Made by a program: the position numbers and the translations under genes. Of a DNA stretch of 38,038 nucleotides, positions 1-5,671 are shown one piece after another; position 1 is the stretch's first letter; every line of letters begins with the position of its first letter. The DNA is taken from positions 1 through 38,038 of IMG/VR virus record IMGVR_UViG_3300046167_000204; one strand, written 5' to 3'. The notes beneath the pieces were generated by a model that made no database searches, was not told the origin of the DNA, and saw only the letters and a list, made by a program, of their open reading frames with translations. The stretch comes from a virus.

Positions 1-211
1 ATTAGTGTGATGGACGATGGTTTCTAGCACTCATTCCAACCTTCAGTCTACGACCACCTTTAAGGATTTTATAGTAGGCTCATCTTACACTAAACTTTAA
101 AACTTAGTCTGGTTTTAGAGGCACTAGACCAGAAACTAGCACGATTACTCGTATGTCTTTAGGTTAAGGAAGGTTAGTTGAGGGCTACACCTTATGACAT
201 ACCTTAAATAA
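1..211 (-). ncRNA. candidate structured non-coding RNA, continuing beyond the window start
   Basis: No ORF of useful length exists here on either strand. The stretch is packed with inverted repeats: 2-12 pairs with 81-93 (11 bp, 2-nt bulge), 45-51 with 74-80, 19-22 with 38-41, 108-113 with 128-133 (TCTGGT/ACCAGA), 142-144 with 149-151, and 151-157 with 196-202 (GTATGTC/GACATAC). The strand is inferred from the perfect promoter at 218-246, which would start transcription near 211. On that strand the 145-148 loop reads GTAA, a GNRA tetraloop. One pair (47/78) is a G-U wobble only in the plus-strand RNA, so orientation is not settled. It does not match a tRNA, tmRNA or RNase P pattern that I can recognise. 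Confidence 0.45.
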
Positions 212-217
212 GTAACT

Positions 218-246
218 ATTATATTAGACTTCAACTCCTCTGTCAA
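218..246 (-). promoter_or_regulatory. perfect sigma70-type promoter
   Basis: On the minus strand TTGACA (246-241) is followed by 17 nt and TATAAT (223-218), a 12/12 consensus match with ideal spacing. It sits over the last codons and stop of the 60-aa gene, so it cannot serve that gene. It points into the non-coding 1-211 stretch, with a predicted start near 211. Confidence 0.75.
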
Positions 247-406
247 CCTTTAAGTCTAATAAAGTTACACTATATATTTCATCTTTCCAACTGACCTCGT
301 AAGCTATCTGGTCTTGAGGATTGTCATAATTGTACTGAACAATATAACTCTCCCAACACCTGTACTCTTCCTTGCTCATTGGAGTCAACACACAATTCTC
401 TTTCAT
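224..406 (-). CDS. small hypothetical protein (60 aa)
   Basis: I do not recognise the family. The protein is soluble-looking and acidic, with a W-x4-IVQY segment and a C-terminal beta-like stretch (YEVSWKDEIYSVTLLDLKV). Its ATG overlaps the stop of the 26-aa membrane peptide (TAATG), so it is translationally coupled to it. It is the last gene of the leftward array inside this window. Its final codons carry the -35 box of a promoter for the non-coding stretch beyond it. Confidence 0.6.
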   Translation of the reverse strand: MKENCVLTPMSKEEYRCWESYIVQYNYDNPQDQIAYEVSWKDEIYSVTLLDLKVDRGVEV

Positions 407-486
407 TACCCAAGTAATATGTTAAGTACCAGAACAGATACCAACATACCCAAGATTGCAAAGTTTACTAAATCATCATGGCTCAT
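406..486 (-). CDS. 26-aa single-helix membrane peptide
   Basis: This tiny ORF starts with ATG at 486-484, overlapping the upstream stop as ATGA, and ends in a TAA that shares its last base with the next ATG. The peptide begins MSHDDLVN and continues as one hydrophobic helix (FAILGMLVSVLVLNILLG). Coupling on both sides and a clean transmembrane helix argue that it is a real gene. A role in the host inner membrane is inference; no family is recognised. Confidence 0.6.
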   Translation of the reverse strand: MSHDDLVNFAILGMLVSVLVLNILLG

Positions 487-851
487 TCTACCACCTCTTC
501 TATAGCTTCCTCTACCACTTCTTCTACAGGTAGTATTTCTCCTGTCAATACTCCAAAGCCACCAGTAGCAGACTGCTCATTGAACTTATCATCAACAGCT
601 TGTTCTACTAACCTATCAACTTCTACAGTTCTATTATCTAAAGCATCTCTCAATCCTTTATGCATAATTTGTAGATAGTTTTGCTGTTCTTTAACAGCTT
701 GTAAAGTTTCTTCTAAAGATTGTACCTTCCTGTTCAAAGTTATTATCTCATCACTGTTCTCTACAGTATCATCATTAACAATGATAATGCTAACATACAT
801 TGTCAAGAATACTGCTAGTGTTGTTAGTAATTTTATTAAAAACATTTTCAT
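483..851 (-). CDS. membrane-anchored coiled-coil protein (122 aa)
   Basis: The N-terminus is a hydrophobic anchor (about residues 4-26, LIKLLTTLAVFLTMYVSIII). It is followed by a heptad-like helix (about 35-75, NRKVQSLEETLQAVKEQQ) and a Glu/Val-rich acidic tail (VEEVVEEAIEEVVE). The layout resembles an inner-membrane protein with a periplasmic coiled coil, as in i-spanins, but no spanin partner is recognisable next to it, so that role is only a possibility. It overlaps the following 26-aa peptide gene by ATGA. Confidence 0.65.
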   Translation of the reverse strand: MKMFLIKLLTTLAVFLTMYVSIIIVNDDTVENSDEIITLNRKVQSLEETLQAVKEQQNYLQIMHKGLRDALDNRTVEVDRLVEQAVDDKFNEQSATGGFGVLTGEILPVEEVVEEAIEEVVE

Positions 852-852
852 A

Positions 853-1089
853 TTATTTACTACCTCTCTTTACATATCTATAAGTATCTTGATTCCACTC
901 AGCATCTAAAAGCTTTGTTAATTCCCACCTAAGACTGCTTAAGTTATGAACATCAGACAACCATAAATCATTTGTTTCTTGTAAAGTATTTAACATACTA
1001 TCAAGTTTATCCATGTATTTAAACAAGTCATCATACTCACTAACACTCATGTCAATAGTTACTTTGTTTTTTAGTATTTTAGTTTTCAT
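853..1089 (-). CDS. hypothetical helical protein (78 aa)
   Basis: A GAGGGA ribosome-binding sequence lies about 9 nt before the ATG. The protein has a short beta-like start (ILKNKVTIDMSVSEYDDL) reminiscent of the strand of ribbon-helix-helix proteins, followed by helices. That resemblance is weak and DNA binding is not claimed. The stop lies one base before the next ATG, so it belongs to the same leftward operon. Confidence 0.6.
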   Translation of the reverse strand: MKTKILKNKVTIDMSVSEYDDLFKYMDKLDSMLNTLQETNDLWLSDVHNLSSLRWELTKLLDAEWNQDTYRYVKRGSK

Positions 1090-1105
1090 ATTTATTTTCC
1101 CTCTT

Positions 1106-1306
1106 TTATTTATAAAGTTTTTTCAAACCTTTTATTTGTTGTTTACTTAAACCTTTTAAATGATTAGGAATATTATCTTTAATATCTTTATCAATAATTA
1201 TTTTATTATTTTGTTTAAGCTTTTTAAGCATTCTATACTTTTCATTTATGTTGTCAAGTGTTTTATCTAATTTTTTTCTAAGGCTTTCTAAGAGCTTGTT
1301 AGTCAT
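1106..1306 (-). CDS. small basic coiled-coil protein (66 aa)
   Basis: The protein is lysine- and leucine-rich, with a long predicted coiled coil (LLESLRKKLDKTLDNINEKYRMLKK in two turns) and a C-terminal LSKQQIKGLKKLYK helix. It overlaps the upstream gene by 8 nt. No family is recognised; the basic helical make-up could suit nucleic-acid or protein binding. Confidence 0.55.
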   Translation of the reverse strand: MTNKLLESLRKKLDKTLDNINEKYRMLKKLKQNNKIIIDKDIKDNIPNHLKGLSKQQIKGLKKLYK

Positions 1307-1535
1307 GAGTAGTACCTGTATGTGTATTGGTTAGTATACGTGCAACCATGTGGCTTAGATGCTCTTCTATCCTATACATAACATCATTATCTGATACTTC
1401 TGTAGGATTGTCCCACGTTCTTATGTCATCGTAAAGAAAGTCAACAAATGTTCTGAACTTATCTTTAGTTAATTTATTAATGACATATTCTCTGGCACAT
1501 ATATCTTCTAGTCTTTTGTATAATGTTTCGTTCAT
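1299..1535 (-). CDS. hypothetical protein (78 aa)
   Basis: A mixed, mostly helical small protein (FRTFVDFLYDDIRTWDNPTE, then IEEHLSHMVARIL). It is separated by one base from the upstream gene and overlaps the downstream one, within the leftward operon. Function unknown. Confidence 0.6.
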   Translation of the reverse strand: MNETLYKRLEDICAREYVINKLTKDKFRTFVDFLYDDIRTWDNPTEVSDNDVMYRIEEHLSHMVARILTNTHTGTTHD

Positions 1536-1536
1536 A

Positions 1537-1746
1537 TTATCTTTCTCCTACTATCCAACAGTCTCTATGATAAGCTTTTAAATACTTACCCTCATCTTGT
1601 CCAACGTTATCAAAGGATTCACTAACCCCACAATAAGCATCAACAAGTTCTTTGGCTAACTTCCTAGCATCTTCAACGTTAGGTGCTGTTACCTCTACTG
1701 AAAAGCCTTCCTCATAATGTACTGCTACGTTATATTTATTCATCAT
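1537..1746 (-). CDS. small phage protein with an alpha/beta repeat fold (69 aa)
   Basis: The sequence runs as a strand (YNVAVHYEEGFSVEVTAP), a helix (NVEDARKLAKELVDAY) and a C-terminal strand. This 'VxVxAxxxxDAxxxA' pattern occurs in many small phage accessory proteins. Two Met codons begin the ORF (1746 and 1743). The GAGGAGGAAG sequence just upstream fits either start. It overlaps the end of the 44-aa gene, so the two are coupled. Molecular role unknown. Confidence 0.6.
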   Translation of the reverse strand: MMNKYNVAVHYEEGFSVEVTAPNVEDARKLAKELVDAYCGVSESFDNVGQDEGKYLKAYHRDCWIVGER

Positions 1747-1870
1747 CTTCCTCCTCTAATTCATTTAAAAATTCATCTACTCTTGTTGCTACCCAATCTG
1801 GAATATCTGCTAAAGCTTCTTCTGTGCCATCATCCCAGACGATACCTATATGCCATGCTGTTATCTTCAT
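1736..1870 (-). CDS. 44-aa acidic protein
   Basis: It starts at ATG 1870-1868, overlapping the upstream TGA as ATGA, with AGGAGA just before it. The peptide reads MKITAWHIGIVWDDGTEE, then a helix and an EEEDDE tail. The 'GIVWDDGTEE' segment looks like a conserved small fold I associate with marine phage proteins, but this is from memory only. Downstream it overlaps the 69-aa gene. Confidence 0.6.
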   Translation of the reverse strand: MKITAWHIGIVWDDGTEEALADIPDWVATRVDEFLNELEEEDDE

Positions 1871-2019
1871 GTTATCTCCTGTGTTGTGTCTATCTCATCT
1901 ACCATATCCCATACATCATCAAAGGCTTCTGATACTTTAACATCACATATCTTACTGTCTACCTCATCACTCAATGTAGTTAAAAGTTCTCTAAAATCAC
2001 ACCATTGTTTATATGTCAT
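1867..2019 (-). CDS. 50-aa acidic helical protein
   Basis: ATG at 2019-2017 is preceded by a good ribosome-binding sequence (AGGAAGTGAG). The peptide starts MTYKQWCDFRELLTTL and is acidic throughout. Its TGA overlaps the next ATG. No family recognised. Confidence 0.55.
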   Translation of the reverse strand: MTYKQWCDFRELLTTLSDEVDSKICDVKVSEAFDDVWDMVDEIDTTQEIT

Positions 2020-2231
2020 CTCACTTCCTCCTCTAGTAATTCTCTTATCATGTTAGTATCAAACCAATTAAACTTTCTATTGGCATTCTTTTCTAGTATA
2101 TATCTAGCGTTCTCTAAGCCTTCTGGCTCATCTACCCACTTGTCCAGAAACCTTACACTCATGCCAAGCTTGTCAAGTGTGTCAAGTATGTCAAGCTTTT
2201 CAAAATAATAATCGTTGTATGTTCTGCTCAT
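2016..2231 (-). CDS. hypothetical acidic protein (71 aa)
   Basis: A helical protein with an internal Leu-Asp repeat (KLDILDTLDKLG) and an acidic C-terminus (IRELLEEEVR). The DNA of the repeat holds three CTTGACA words about 11 bp apart, flanked by AAGCTT on each side. This resembles sequence words of the putative origin near 5.9 kb. Function unknown. It overlaps the downstream gene by 4 nt. Confidence 0.6.
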   Translation of the reverse strand: MSRTYNDYYFEKLDILDTLDKLGMSVRFLDKWVDEPEGLENARYILEKNANRKFNWFDTNMIRELLEEEVR

Positions 2232-2234
2232 TAG

Positions 2235-2393
2235 TTATCCCTCCATTTCTAAGTTATCAACATCTTCCATAGCCATTCTATCAGCCATCTCTTCTACTTG
2301 TCCAATGTCTTTTATATCCTTACACAACTCATCATAATAATGTTGCCATCTCTCATCATAATAATCGTGTATCCATTTGTTATCGTTGCTCAT
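2235..2393 (-). CDS. 52-aa acidic protein rich in Tyr/Asp
   Basis: ATG at 2393-2391, preceded by AGGACAA and overlapping the upstream TGA. The peptide contains WIHDYYDERWQHYYDELC and ends MEDVDNLEMEG. The stop lies shortly before the 71-aa gene. No family is recognised; coupling and a clear start support it. Confidence 0.55.
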   Translation of the reverse strand: MSNDNKWIHDYYDERWQHYYDELCKDIKDIGQVEEMADRMAMEDVDNLEMEG

Positions 2394-2488
2394 TTGTCCT
2401 GCTCCTTATCTTTAATTATTAAATATGCTCCATGTAGGCAAAAGACCATGAATGAAAGCACGATTAAAATTTCTATACAGTTAATCAT
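2390..2488 (-). CDS. 32-aa single-helix membrane peptide
   Basis: It starts at ATG 2488-2486, with GGAGG nearby and overlapping the upstream stop. The sequence has a hydrophobic helix (CIEILIVLSFMVFCLHGAYL) followed by a charged tail (IIKDKEQDK). The stop overlaps the next ATG (ATGA). Probably an inner-membrane microprotein; function unknown. Confidence 0.55.
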   Translation of the reverse strand: MINCIEILIVLSFMVFCLHGAYLIIKDKEQDK

Positions 2489-2625
2489 TGTGGTTGCACC
2501 TCCTCTCTTGCCTGTACATCATCTTTAAATATATTGCAATCATCACATTTCTGTATCTCTTGCACCTCTCTATCTGTGTTAAATGTATCTATCCACCCAA
2601 CACCATTACATAATTCACATTTCAT
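2485..2625 (-). CDS. 46-aa CxxC...CxxC zinc-ribbon-like protein
   Basis: It starts at ATG 2625-2623 with GGGAGGG 7 nt upstream. Two cysteine pairs are present, C3-x2-C6 (CELCNGVGW) and C27-x2-C30 (KCDDCNIF), the spacing of a small treble-clef or zinc ribbon and similar to DnaJ-type CxxCxGxG motifs. Zn binding is inferred from the motif. Such mini zinc proteins are common in phages as accessory or regulatory proteins. Confidence 0.65.
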   Translation of the reverse strand: MKCELCNGVGWIDTFNTDREVQEIQKCDDCNIFKDDVQAREEVQPQ

Positions 2626-2627
2626 TC

Positions 2628-2711
2628 TCAATCCCTCCCATTAAAGTAGTAAGCCACTATTAGCCCTACAATTATATAAACTAACACACCTGCCATGTTT
2701 AAGTCAAACAT
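2628..2711 (-). CDS. 27-aa single-helix membrane peptide
   Basis: ATG at 2711-2709, preceded by AAGGAG. The peptide is MFDLNMAG, then a hydrophobic helix (VLVYIIVGLIVAYYF), then NGRD. It overlaps the 3' end of the 55-aa gene and stops 2 nt before the zinc-ribbon gene. It is the third transmembrane microprotein in this operon. Confidence 0.55.
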   Translation of the reverse strand: MFDLNMAGVLVYIIVGLIVAYYFNGRD

Positions 2712-2866
2712 TCTTTTAATCTCCTTACTTCTACATTTTTATTTTCAGATATCTCATTAGGTTTTACAACTACCCAGACATTTTTCCACTTGCGGACACC
2801 CTTAAGCTTTTTATAATCCTTGTAACTAATCACCTTGTATTCGTATATGTCTGTATATTTTTTCAT
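2699..2866 (-). CDS. 55-aa basic protein
   Basis: ATG at 2866-2864 follows directly on the upstream TAG, with GGGAGGG upstream. The peptide is lysine- and tyrosine-rich, with a beta-like middle (KWKNVWVVVKP). It overlaps the 27-aa membrane peptide gene by 13 nt. Function unknown. Confidence 0.55.
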   Translation of the reverse strand: MKKYTDIYEYKVISYKDYKKLKGVRKWKNVWVVVKPNEISENKNVEVRRLKECLT

Positions 2867-3076
2867 CTACTTACCCTCCCTTATAAACATATTCTTTGAT
2901 AGCACATTGACACATACTACATTTTCTTTGTGTATCTTATGCTTATTCTTTTCTCTTTCCCTTTGGTCAACTGTCATTCTTGAAAATGCGTCCCCATCTA
3001 TAAAGATTTCTTTTACCATGTCTAATCTTTTCTTGTTATTAAAGATTAAAAAGTTCGTTAGTTTATTTGTTTCCAT
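2867..3076 (-). CDS. hypothetical basic protein (69 aa)
   Basis: A small lysine-rich protein (FLIFNNKKRLDMVKEIF, then MTVDQREREKNKHKIHKE). AAGGAGGGC lies upstream of the ATG within the overlapping previous gene. Overlaps on both sides fit one polycistronic unit. No family recognised. Confidence 0.55.
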   Translation of the reverse strand: METNKLTNFLIFNNKKRLDMVKEIFIDGDAFSRMTVDQREREKNKHKIHKENVVCVNVLSKNMFIREGK

Positions 3077-3221
3077 TTGTGTTGCCCTCCTTGTTGGCTT
3101 GTCTATTTATTTTAGCTTCATATCTTCGTTGCTGTCTAGCAGTTCTGACATCATTACTTAGCATGGCACTAGTGTTCTTAGTACCTTTTCGTTCTGCTCT
3201 ATAAATTGTTTTACTTATCAT
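3063..3221 (-). CDS. 52-aa Arg/Lys/Asn-rich protein, first gene of its operon
   Basis: ATG at 3221-3219, with TAGAGGGC upstream. The peptide begins MISKTIYRAERKGTKNTS and ends in a very polar tail (NKEGNTNGNK). It is the first gene after the promoter at 3249-3278 and overlaps the 69-aa gene. Its basic nature suggests nucleic-acid contact, which is only inference. Confidence 0.55.
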   Translation of the reverse strand: MISKTIYRAERKGTKNTSAMLSNDVRTARQQRRYEAKINRQANKEGNTNGNK

Positions 3222-3248
3222 CTTGTAGCCCTCTAGCTAGTTATTTAT

Positions 3249-3278
3249 TTGATACCTATAAATTTAATTTAGTGTCAA
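3249..3278 (-). promoter_or_regulatory. promoter of the left small-gene operon
   Basis: Minus strand: TTGACA (3278-3273), 18-nt spacer, TATCAA (3254-3249). It lies about 28 nt upstream of the first gene of the operon. The leader after it (TAACTA...GCTAGAGGGCT) resembles that in front of the 4531-4677 gene. Confidence 0.6.
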
Positions 3279-3598
3279 CAAATAAGCAACATATTTATTT
3301 TATTTATTTTTAATATATTTCTTTACATTGTACTTTATATAGTGTAGTGATTTTAGTAAAATCGAGCTTAGACTTTTTAGATACTAGGGGTAGACTTTGC
3401 CCAACTATTCAACACAGAGGCTCTCATTGAGTCCGATAAATTAGAATGATAATCTATTATAAGTGGGGTTTATATCTTGTAAATCTTGTATAGTTTTAGG
3501 AGTTTGTGAAGTTATAAAACAATCATGCACAGTCAGTCTCTCTTATTATGTATTTTAAAAAGCTAACAGCACCCCCAAATTAATGGGGGGTTTTTATT
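3279..3598. other. intergenic stretch, candidate plus-strand small RNA
   Basis: About 320 bp without a credible ORF. It contains a perfect hairpin at 3349-3363 (GATTTT-AGT-AAAATC), a pairing of 3364-3369 with 3418-3423, a G/C pairing around 3387-3402 and a CTC-ATT-GAG hairpin at 3423-3431. It ends in a plus-strand terminator at 3571-3600. The terminator faces away from all neighbouring genes, so an unseen plus-strand transcript may end here. I found no convincing plus-strand promoter. Confidence 0.3.
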
Positions 3599-3600
3599 TT
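3571..3600 (+). terminator. intrinsic terminator on the plus strand
   Basis: ACCCCC (3571-3576) pairs with GGGGGT (3586-3591) around a 9-nt AT-rich loop and is followed by TTTTATTTT. On the minus strand there is no U-tract after the hairpin, although it starts close after the stop of the 91-aa gene and could protect that mRNA end. Confidence 0.65.
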
Positions 3601-3874
3601 ATTTTACATTCCATTCTATAAATTCGTCAAGCTTTAAAATCTTTTCAAGTTCTAAAGTATAATCAGATATGGATTCGTCCCAATCATTCCAAAAAGTCCA
3701 ATAAATCCACCCTAAAGAATACCCGTCCTTATCTATAATATATATATGAGCGTCGTCTACTTGAGTTAATGCTTCATCTTGCGTGATTCCCTCGCCCTCG
3801 CATTCACAGTCTACTGTGTAGCCTTTAGATTCAATATAATTGAAAAGCCTTTTTAAATATTCTATATGCTTCAT
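3599..3874 (-). CDS. hypothetical acidic protein (91 aa)
   Basis: An acidic protein with an N-terminal helix (HIEYLKRLFNYIESKGY), a two-Cys segment (CECEGEG), a beta-rich middle with several Trp (GWIYWTFWNDW) and a C-terminal helix. Its ATG lies one base after the stop of the Gp88-like gene, so the two are co-translated. Fold and function are not recognised. Confidence 0.6.
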   Translation of the reverse strand: MKHIEYLKRLFNYIESKGYTVDCECEGEGITQDEALTQVDDAHIYIIDKDGYSLGWIYWTFWNDWDESISDYTLELEKILKLDEFIEWNVK

Positions 3875-3875
3875 A

Positions 3876-4529
3876 CTATGCCACCTCCATGACTTGAATT
3901 AATTCTCTTTGTTGTTTCTTCATCTTCGCCCCGTGTCCTGCATATGCTATAACTTTTATTGATTTATCCCAACATAAACGGCACTTCTTACACTTGCCAT
4001 CTTGAAGCGGTGCATTACACACGGTAGCAACTGTAACGCTATCAATAAAAGGAATAATAGTTGATGAATATTCCGCCTCTTCTATTATTTCTCCGTTGAT
4101 TCCATCACTTGATAACCTTACAACAACGTTATCAAGAGCATTGAGCCTATCAATTACATCTCTAAACTTTTTAAATTTGTGCATTCTTGTTGGTATCCAA
4201 TGTTTAGTCCATGGTGTAGCCTTGCAAATCTCATACATCTTTTCAGCTAACGCTAGGCTGTACATGTCGCCACTATCGAACCATCTAAAATATCTATCAG
4301 AATCTAACTCCTCTATCATATCCGCCACCCATTCGCTACGTTGCCAATCTTTTTTATTGTGGCTTCTAGCTTCTTTAACGTTCTTAAAACGATAGTTTCC
4401 ACCCACTGCATAGCAACCCTTACAAGCGGGGACTAATTCCCCATCTGAGCCTTTAGAAGCGGGGCAAGTTTCCAACGCTTCAAGACTCCAACTCCTCGAA
4501 TTTAATTTACCTACTTTTGATATCTTCAT
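3876..4529 (-). CDS. cysteine-rich Gp88-like phage protein (217 aa)
   Basis: It resembles the 'gene product 88' family of phage proteins, recalled by pattern. The N-terminal Cys cluster is C22, C36 and C39 (TCPASKGS, then ACKGCYAVGG), followed by an FDSGDMYSL segment, TPWTKHWIPTRMHK, and a C-terminal cluster C171, C180, C183, C186 (CKKCRLCW). The cysteines suggest bound Zn or an Fe-S cluster. The family's biochemical role is unknown to me. It is the largest protein of the leftward array and lies between two small genes with almost no spacing. Confidence 0.65.
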   Translation of the reverse strand: MKISKVGKLNSRSWSLEALETCPASKGSDGELVPACKGCYAVGGNYRFKNVKEARSHNKKDWQRSEWVADMIEELDSDRYFRWFDSGDMYSLALAEKMYEICKATPWTKHWIPTRMHKFKKFRDVIDRLNALDNVVVRLSSDGINGEIIEEAEYSSTIIPFIDSVTVATVCNAPLQDGKCKKCRLCWDKSIKVIAYAGHGAKMKKQQRELIQVMEVA

Positions 4530-4530
4530 A

Positions 4531-4677
4531 CTAACCCTCTTTTATAAGATTAATTATTAATTCTCTAAGTTGATTAGGCATATAATAATTTTTATTAACA
4601 GCTATCAACTCTTTTTTATTTAAACTTTTTATACGTTTAATTAGTTCTTTATTATGTTTGATTAGTTCTTTATTCAT
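4531..4677 (-). CDS. 48-aa basic helical protein
   Basis: ATG at 4677-4675; an AGAGGG sequence lies about 12 nt upstream. The peptide has two near-repeats (NKELIKHN, NKELIKRI) and is Lys/Asn/Leu-rich. The stop is one base before the Gp88-like start. It is the first gene after a probable extended -10 promoter. Function unknown. Confidence 0.5.
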   Translation of the reverse strand: MNKELIKHNKELIKRIKSLNKKELIAVNKNYYMPNQLRELIINLIKEG

Positions 4678-4712
4678 AATTTTAAAGCCCTCTCTAGCTT
4701 TGTTTAGTTATC

Positions 4713-4721
4713 TTTATACCA
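4713..4721 (-). promoter_or_regulatory. probable extended -10 promoter
   Basis: The minus strand reads TGG-TATAAA, an extended -10 element (TGnTATAAT, one mismatch), without a recognisable -35 box. The leader after it shares TAACTA and GCTAGAG(AG)GGCT with the leader at 3222-3254. Confidence 0.35.
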
Positions 4722-4724
4722 CGA

Positions 4725-4744
4725 AAGCCCCAAAAGAGGGGCTT
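4725..4744 (-). terminator. hairpin, weak intrinsic terminator
   Basis: AAGCCCC pairs with GGGGCTT (7 bp, 6-nt loop) between two leftward genes. On the minus strand it is followed by only TTT then CG, so termination may be partial. It directly precedes the extended -10 element and would separate two transcription units. Confidence 0.45.
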
Positions 4745-4761
4745 GATAAGTGGTTAGGGGT

Positions 4762-5004
4762 TTAATATGTTTTTAGTTCTAATTCCTCGTTTAATCTATC
4801 TGTATAATAAGATGATACAGTTTCTAAATATTCCTCGCAAATATTATATAAACTATCTTTATGTAAAACATGAGTTCTATATTTAAAAACCTTTTCCAAT
4901 GTATCTAAACCAAACTCACCACATAATAAATATAACTCGCCATAATTAAAGTTATATTCTTTTCCTAGTTTAAAAAGTCTTTGTTTATCTTGTTTATTAA
5001 TCAT
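4762..5004 (-). CDS. hypothetical protein (80 aa)
   Basis: A helical protein (DKQRLFKLGKEYNFNYGELY, LDTLEKVFKYRTHVL, YLETVSSYYTDRLNEELEL) with two cysteines. AGAGAGGAAAT precedes the ATG. It lies 14 nt after the upstream gene and just before the hairpin at 4725-4744. No family recognised. Confidence 0.6.
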   Translation of the reverse strand: MINKQDKQRLFKLGKEYNFNYGELYLLCGEFGLDTLEKVFKYRTHVLHKDSLYNICEEYLETVSSYYTDRLNEELELKTY

Positions 5005-5018
5005 TTTTATTTCCTCTC

Positions 5019-5291
5019 TTAAAATATAAAGTTAGTAAATACTAAAGTATTACCATCTTTTAAAGTTTCGTTATTAATATCAGTCCACTTAGTAGCCCAA
5101 TATTTGCCCGTGCTTTTGTCATAGTCTCCCTTTACTAATACATTTTTATTATTAGCTGTTGGTTTAAGCTTAAAGACTTCTTCGTTATCTAAGTCTTTTA
5201 AAGCCTTAACTATCATTACATCATGGCAAGGTTCGTTGTCTTCGTCACCTTTAAAGAAATAGTTTATTTTATCGTTTATTTTATAAGTCAT
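5019..5291 (-). CDS. hypothetical beta-rich protein (90 aa)
   Basis: Mostly predicted beta structure, with conserved-looking segments (DKINYFFKGDEDNEPCHDVM, VFKLKPTANNKNVLVKGDYD) and an aromatic C-terminus (NTLVFTNFIF). The ATG overlaps the last base of the upstream stop (TAATG). Function unknown. Confidence 0.6.
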   Translation of the reverse strand: MTYKINDKINYFFKGDEDNEPCHDVMIVKALKDLDNEEVFKLKPTANNKNVLVKGDYDKSTGKYWATKWTDINNETLKDGNTLVFTNFIF

Positions 5292-5569
5292 TATTTAGCC
5301 TCTTTGATTTCATTGATTCTATTTAATATAACTTTTGCATTACCTTTCTCACTAGCTAAGTACATCAAACGCTCTTCTATCTTGTAAAGTCTTTTAAAGT
5401 TAGAACAGTCACAGTTGCAAATTGCACTGGCTACCTTGTCCCAATCATTTTCTTTTAATCCTTCAGCTATTTTCAAAGCCCTTGTATTTGCTAACCCTCT
5501 ATCTATTAAAGACAATGCAAAATAATCTGTATCGTCATTTGTTATTGGTGTGTGTTTAAATGTTTTCAT
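5291..5569 (-). CDS. hypothetical protein (92 aa), first gene of the leftward unit
   Basis: I choose the ATG at 5569 (MKTFKHTPITNDD) rather than an in-frame ATG at 5641. The -10 box at 5652-5647 places the predicted transcription start at about 5640, and AAGGGAAT precedes 5569. The protein has helices and a CNCDC motif (AICNCDCSNFKRLYKIEER). It heads the leftward unit nearest the control region. No family recognised. Confidence 0.6.
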   Translation of the reverse strand: MKTFKHTPITNDDTDYFALSLIDRGLANTRALKIAEGLKENDWDKVASAICNCDCSNFKRLYKIEERLMYLASEKGNAKVILNRINEIKEAK

Positions 5570-5646
5570 AATAATATTCCCTTTTGTTATGCACTGTAAA
5601 GTGTACTTGACATCTTGATAAGTGCTTGTTTTCGTTTTCATGCCCT

Positions 5647-5652
5647 ATTATA
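5647..5652 (-). promoter_or_regulatory. -10 box TATAAT, leftward
   Basis: A perfect TATAAT on the minus strand (5652-5647), with a TG two bases upstream and a TTGCAT -35-like word at 5677-5672 (19-nt spacer, longer than ideal). It would drive the genes from 5569 leftward. Confidence 0.5.
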
Positions 5653-5671
5653 AGCACACCAGGAACACAGA

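Noticed and set aside
1683-2528. Plus-strand Ser/Leu/His-rich ORFs of 67-85 aa
   Set aside because: Antisense to the coupled leftward genes, with biased composition typical of shadows.
3364-3440. tRNA-like fold in the intergenic stretch
   Set aside because: No acceptor stem, T-loop or anticodon arm of correct spacing could be built.
5570-5641. N-terminal extension of the 92-aa gene to ATG 5641
   Set aside because: The TATAAT box at 5652-5647 puts the transcript start at that ATG, and the internal ATG at 5569 has a ribosome-binding sequence and a more protein-like N-terminus.
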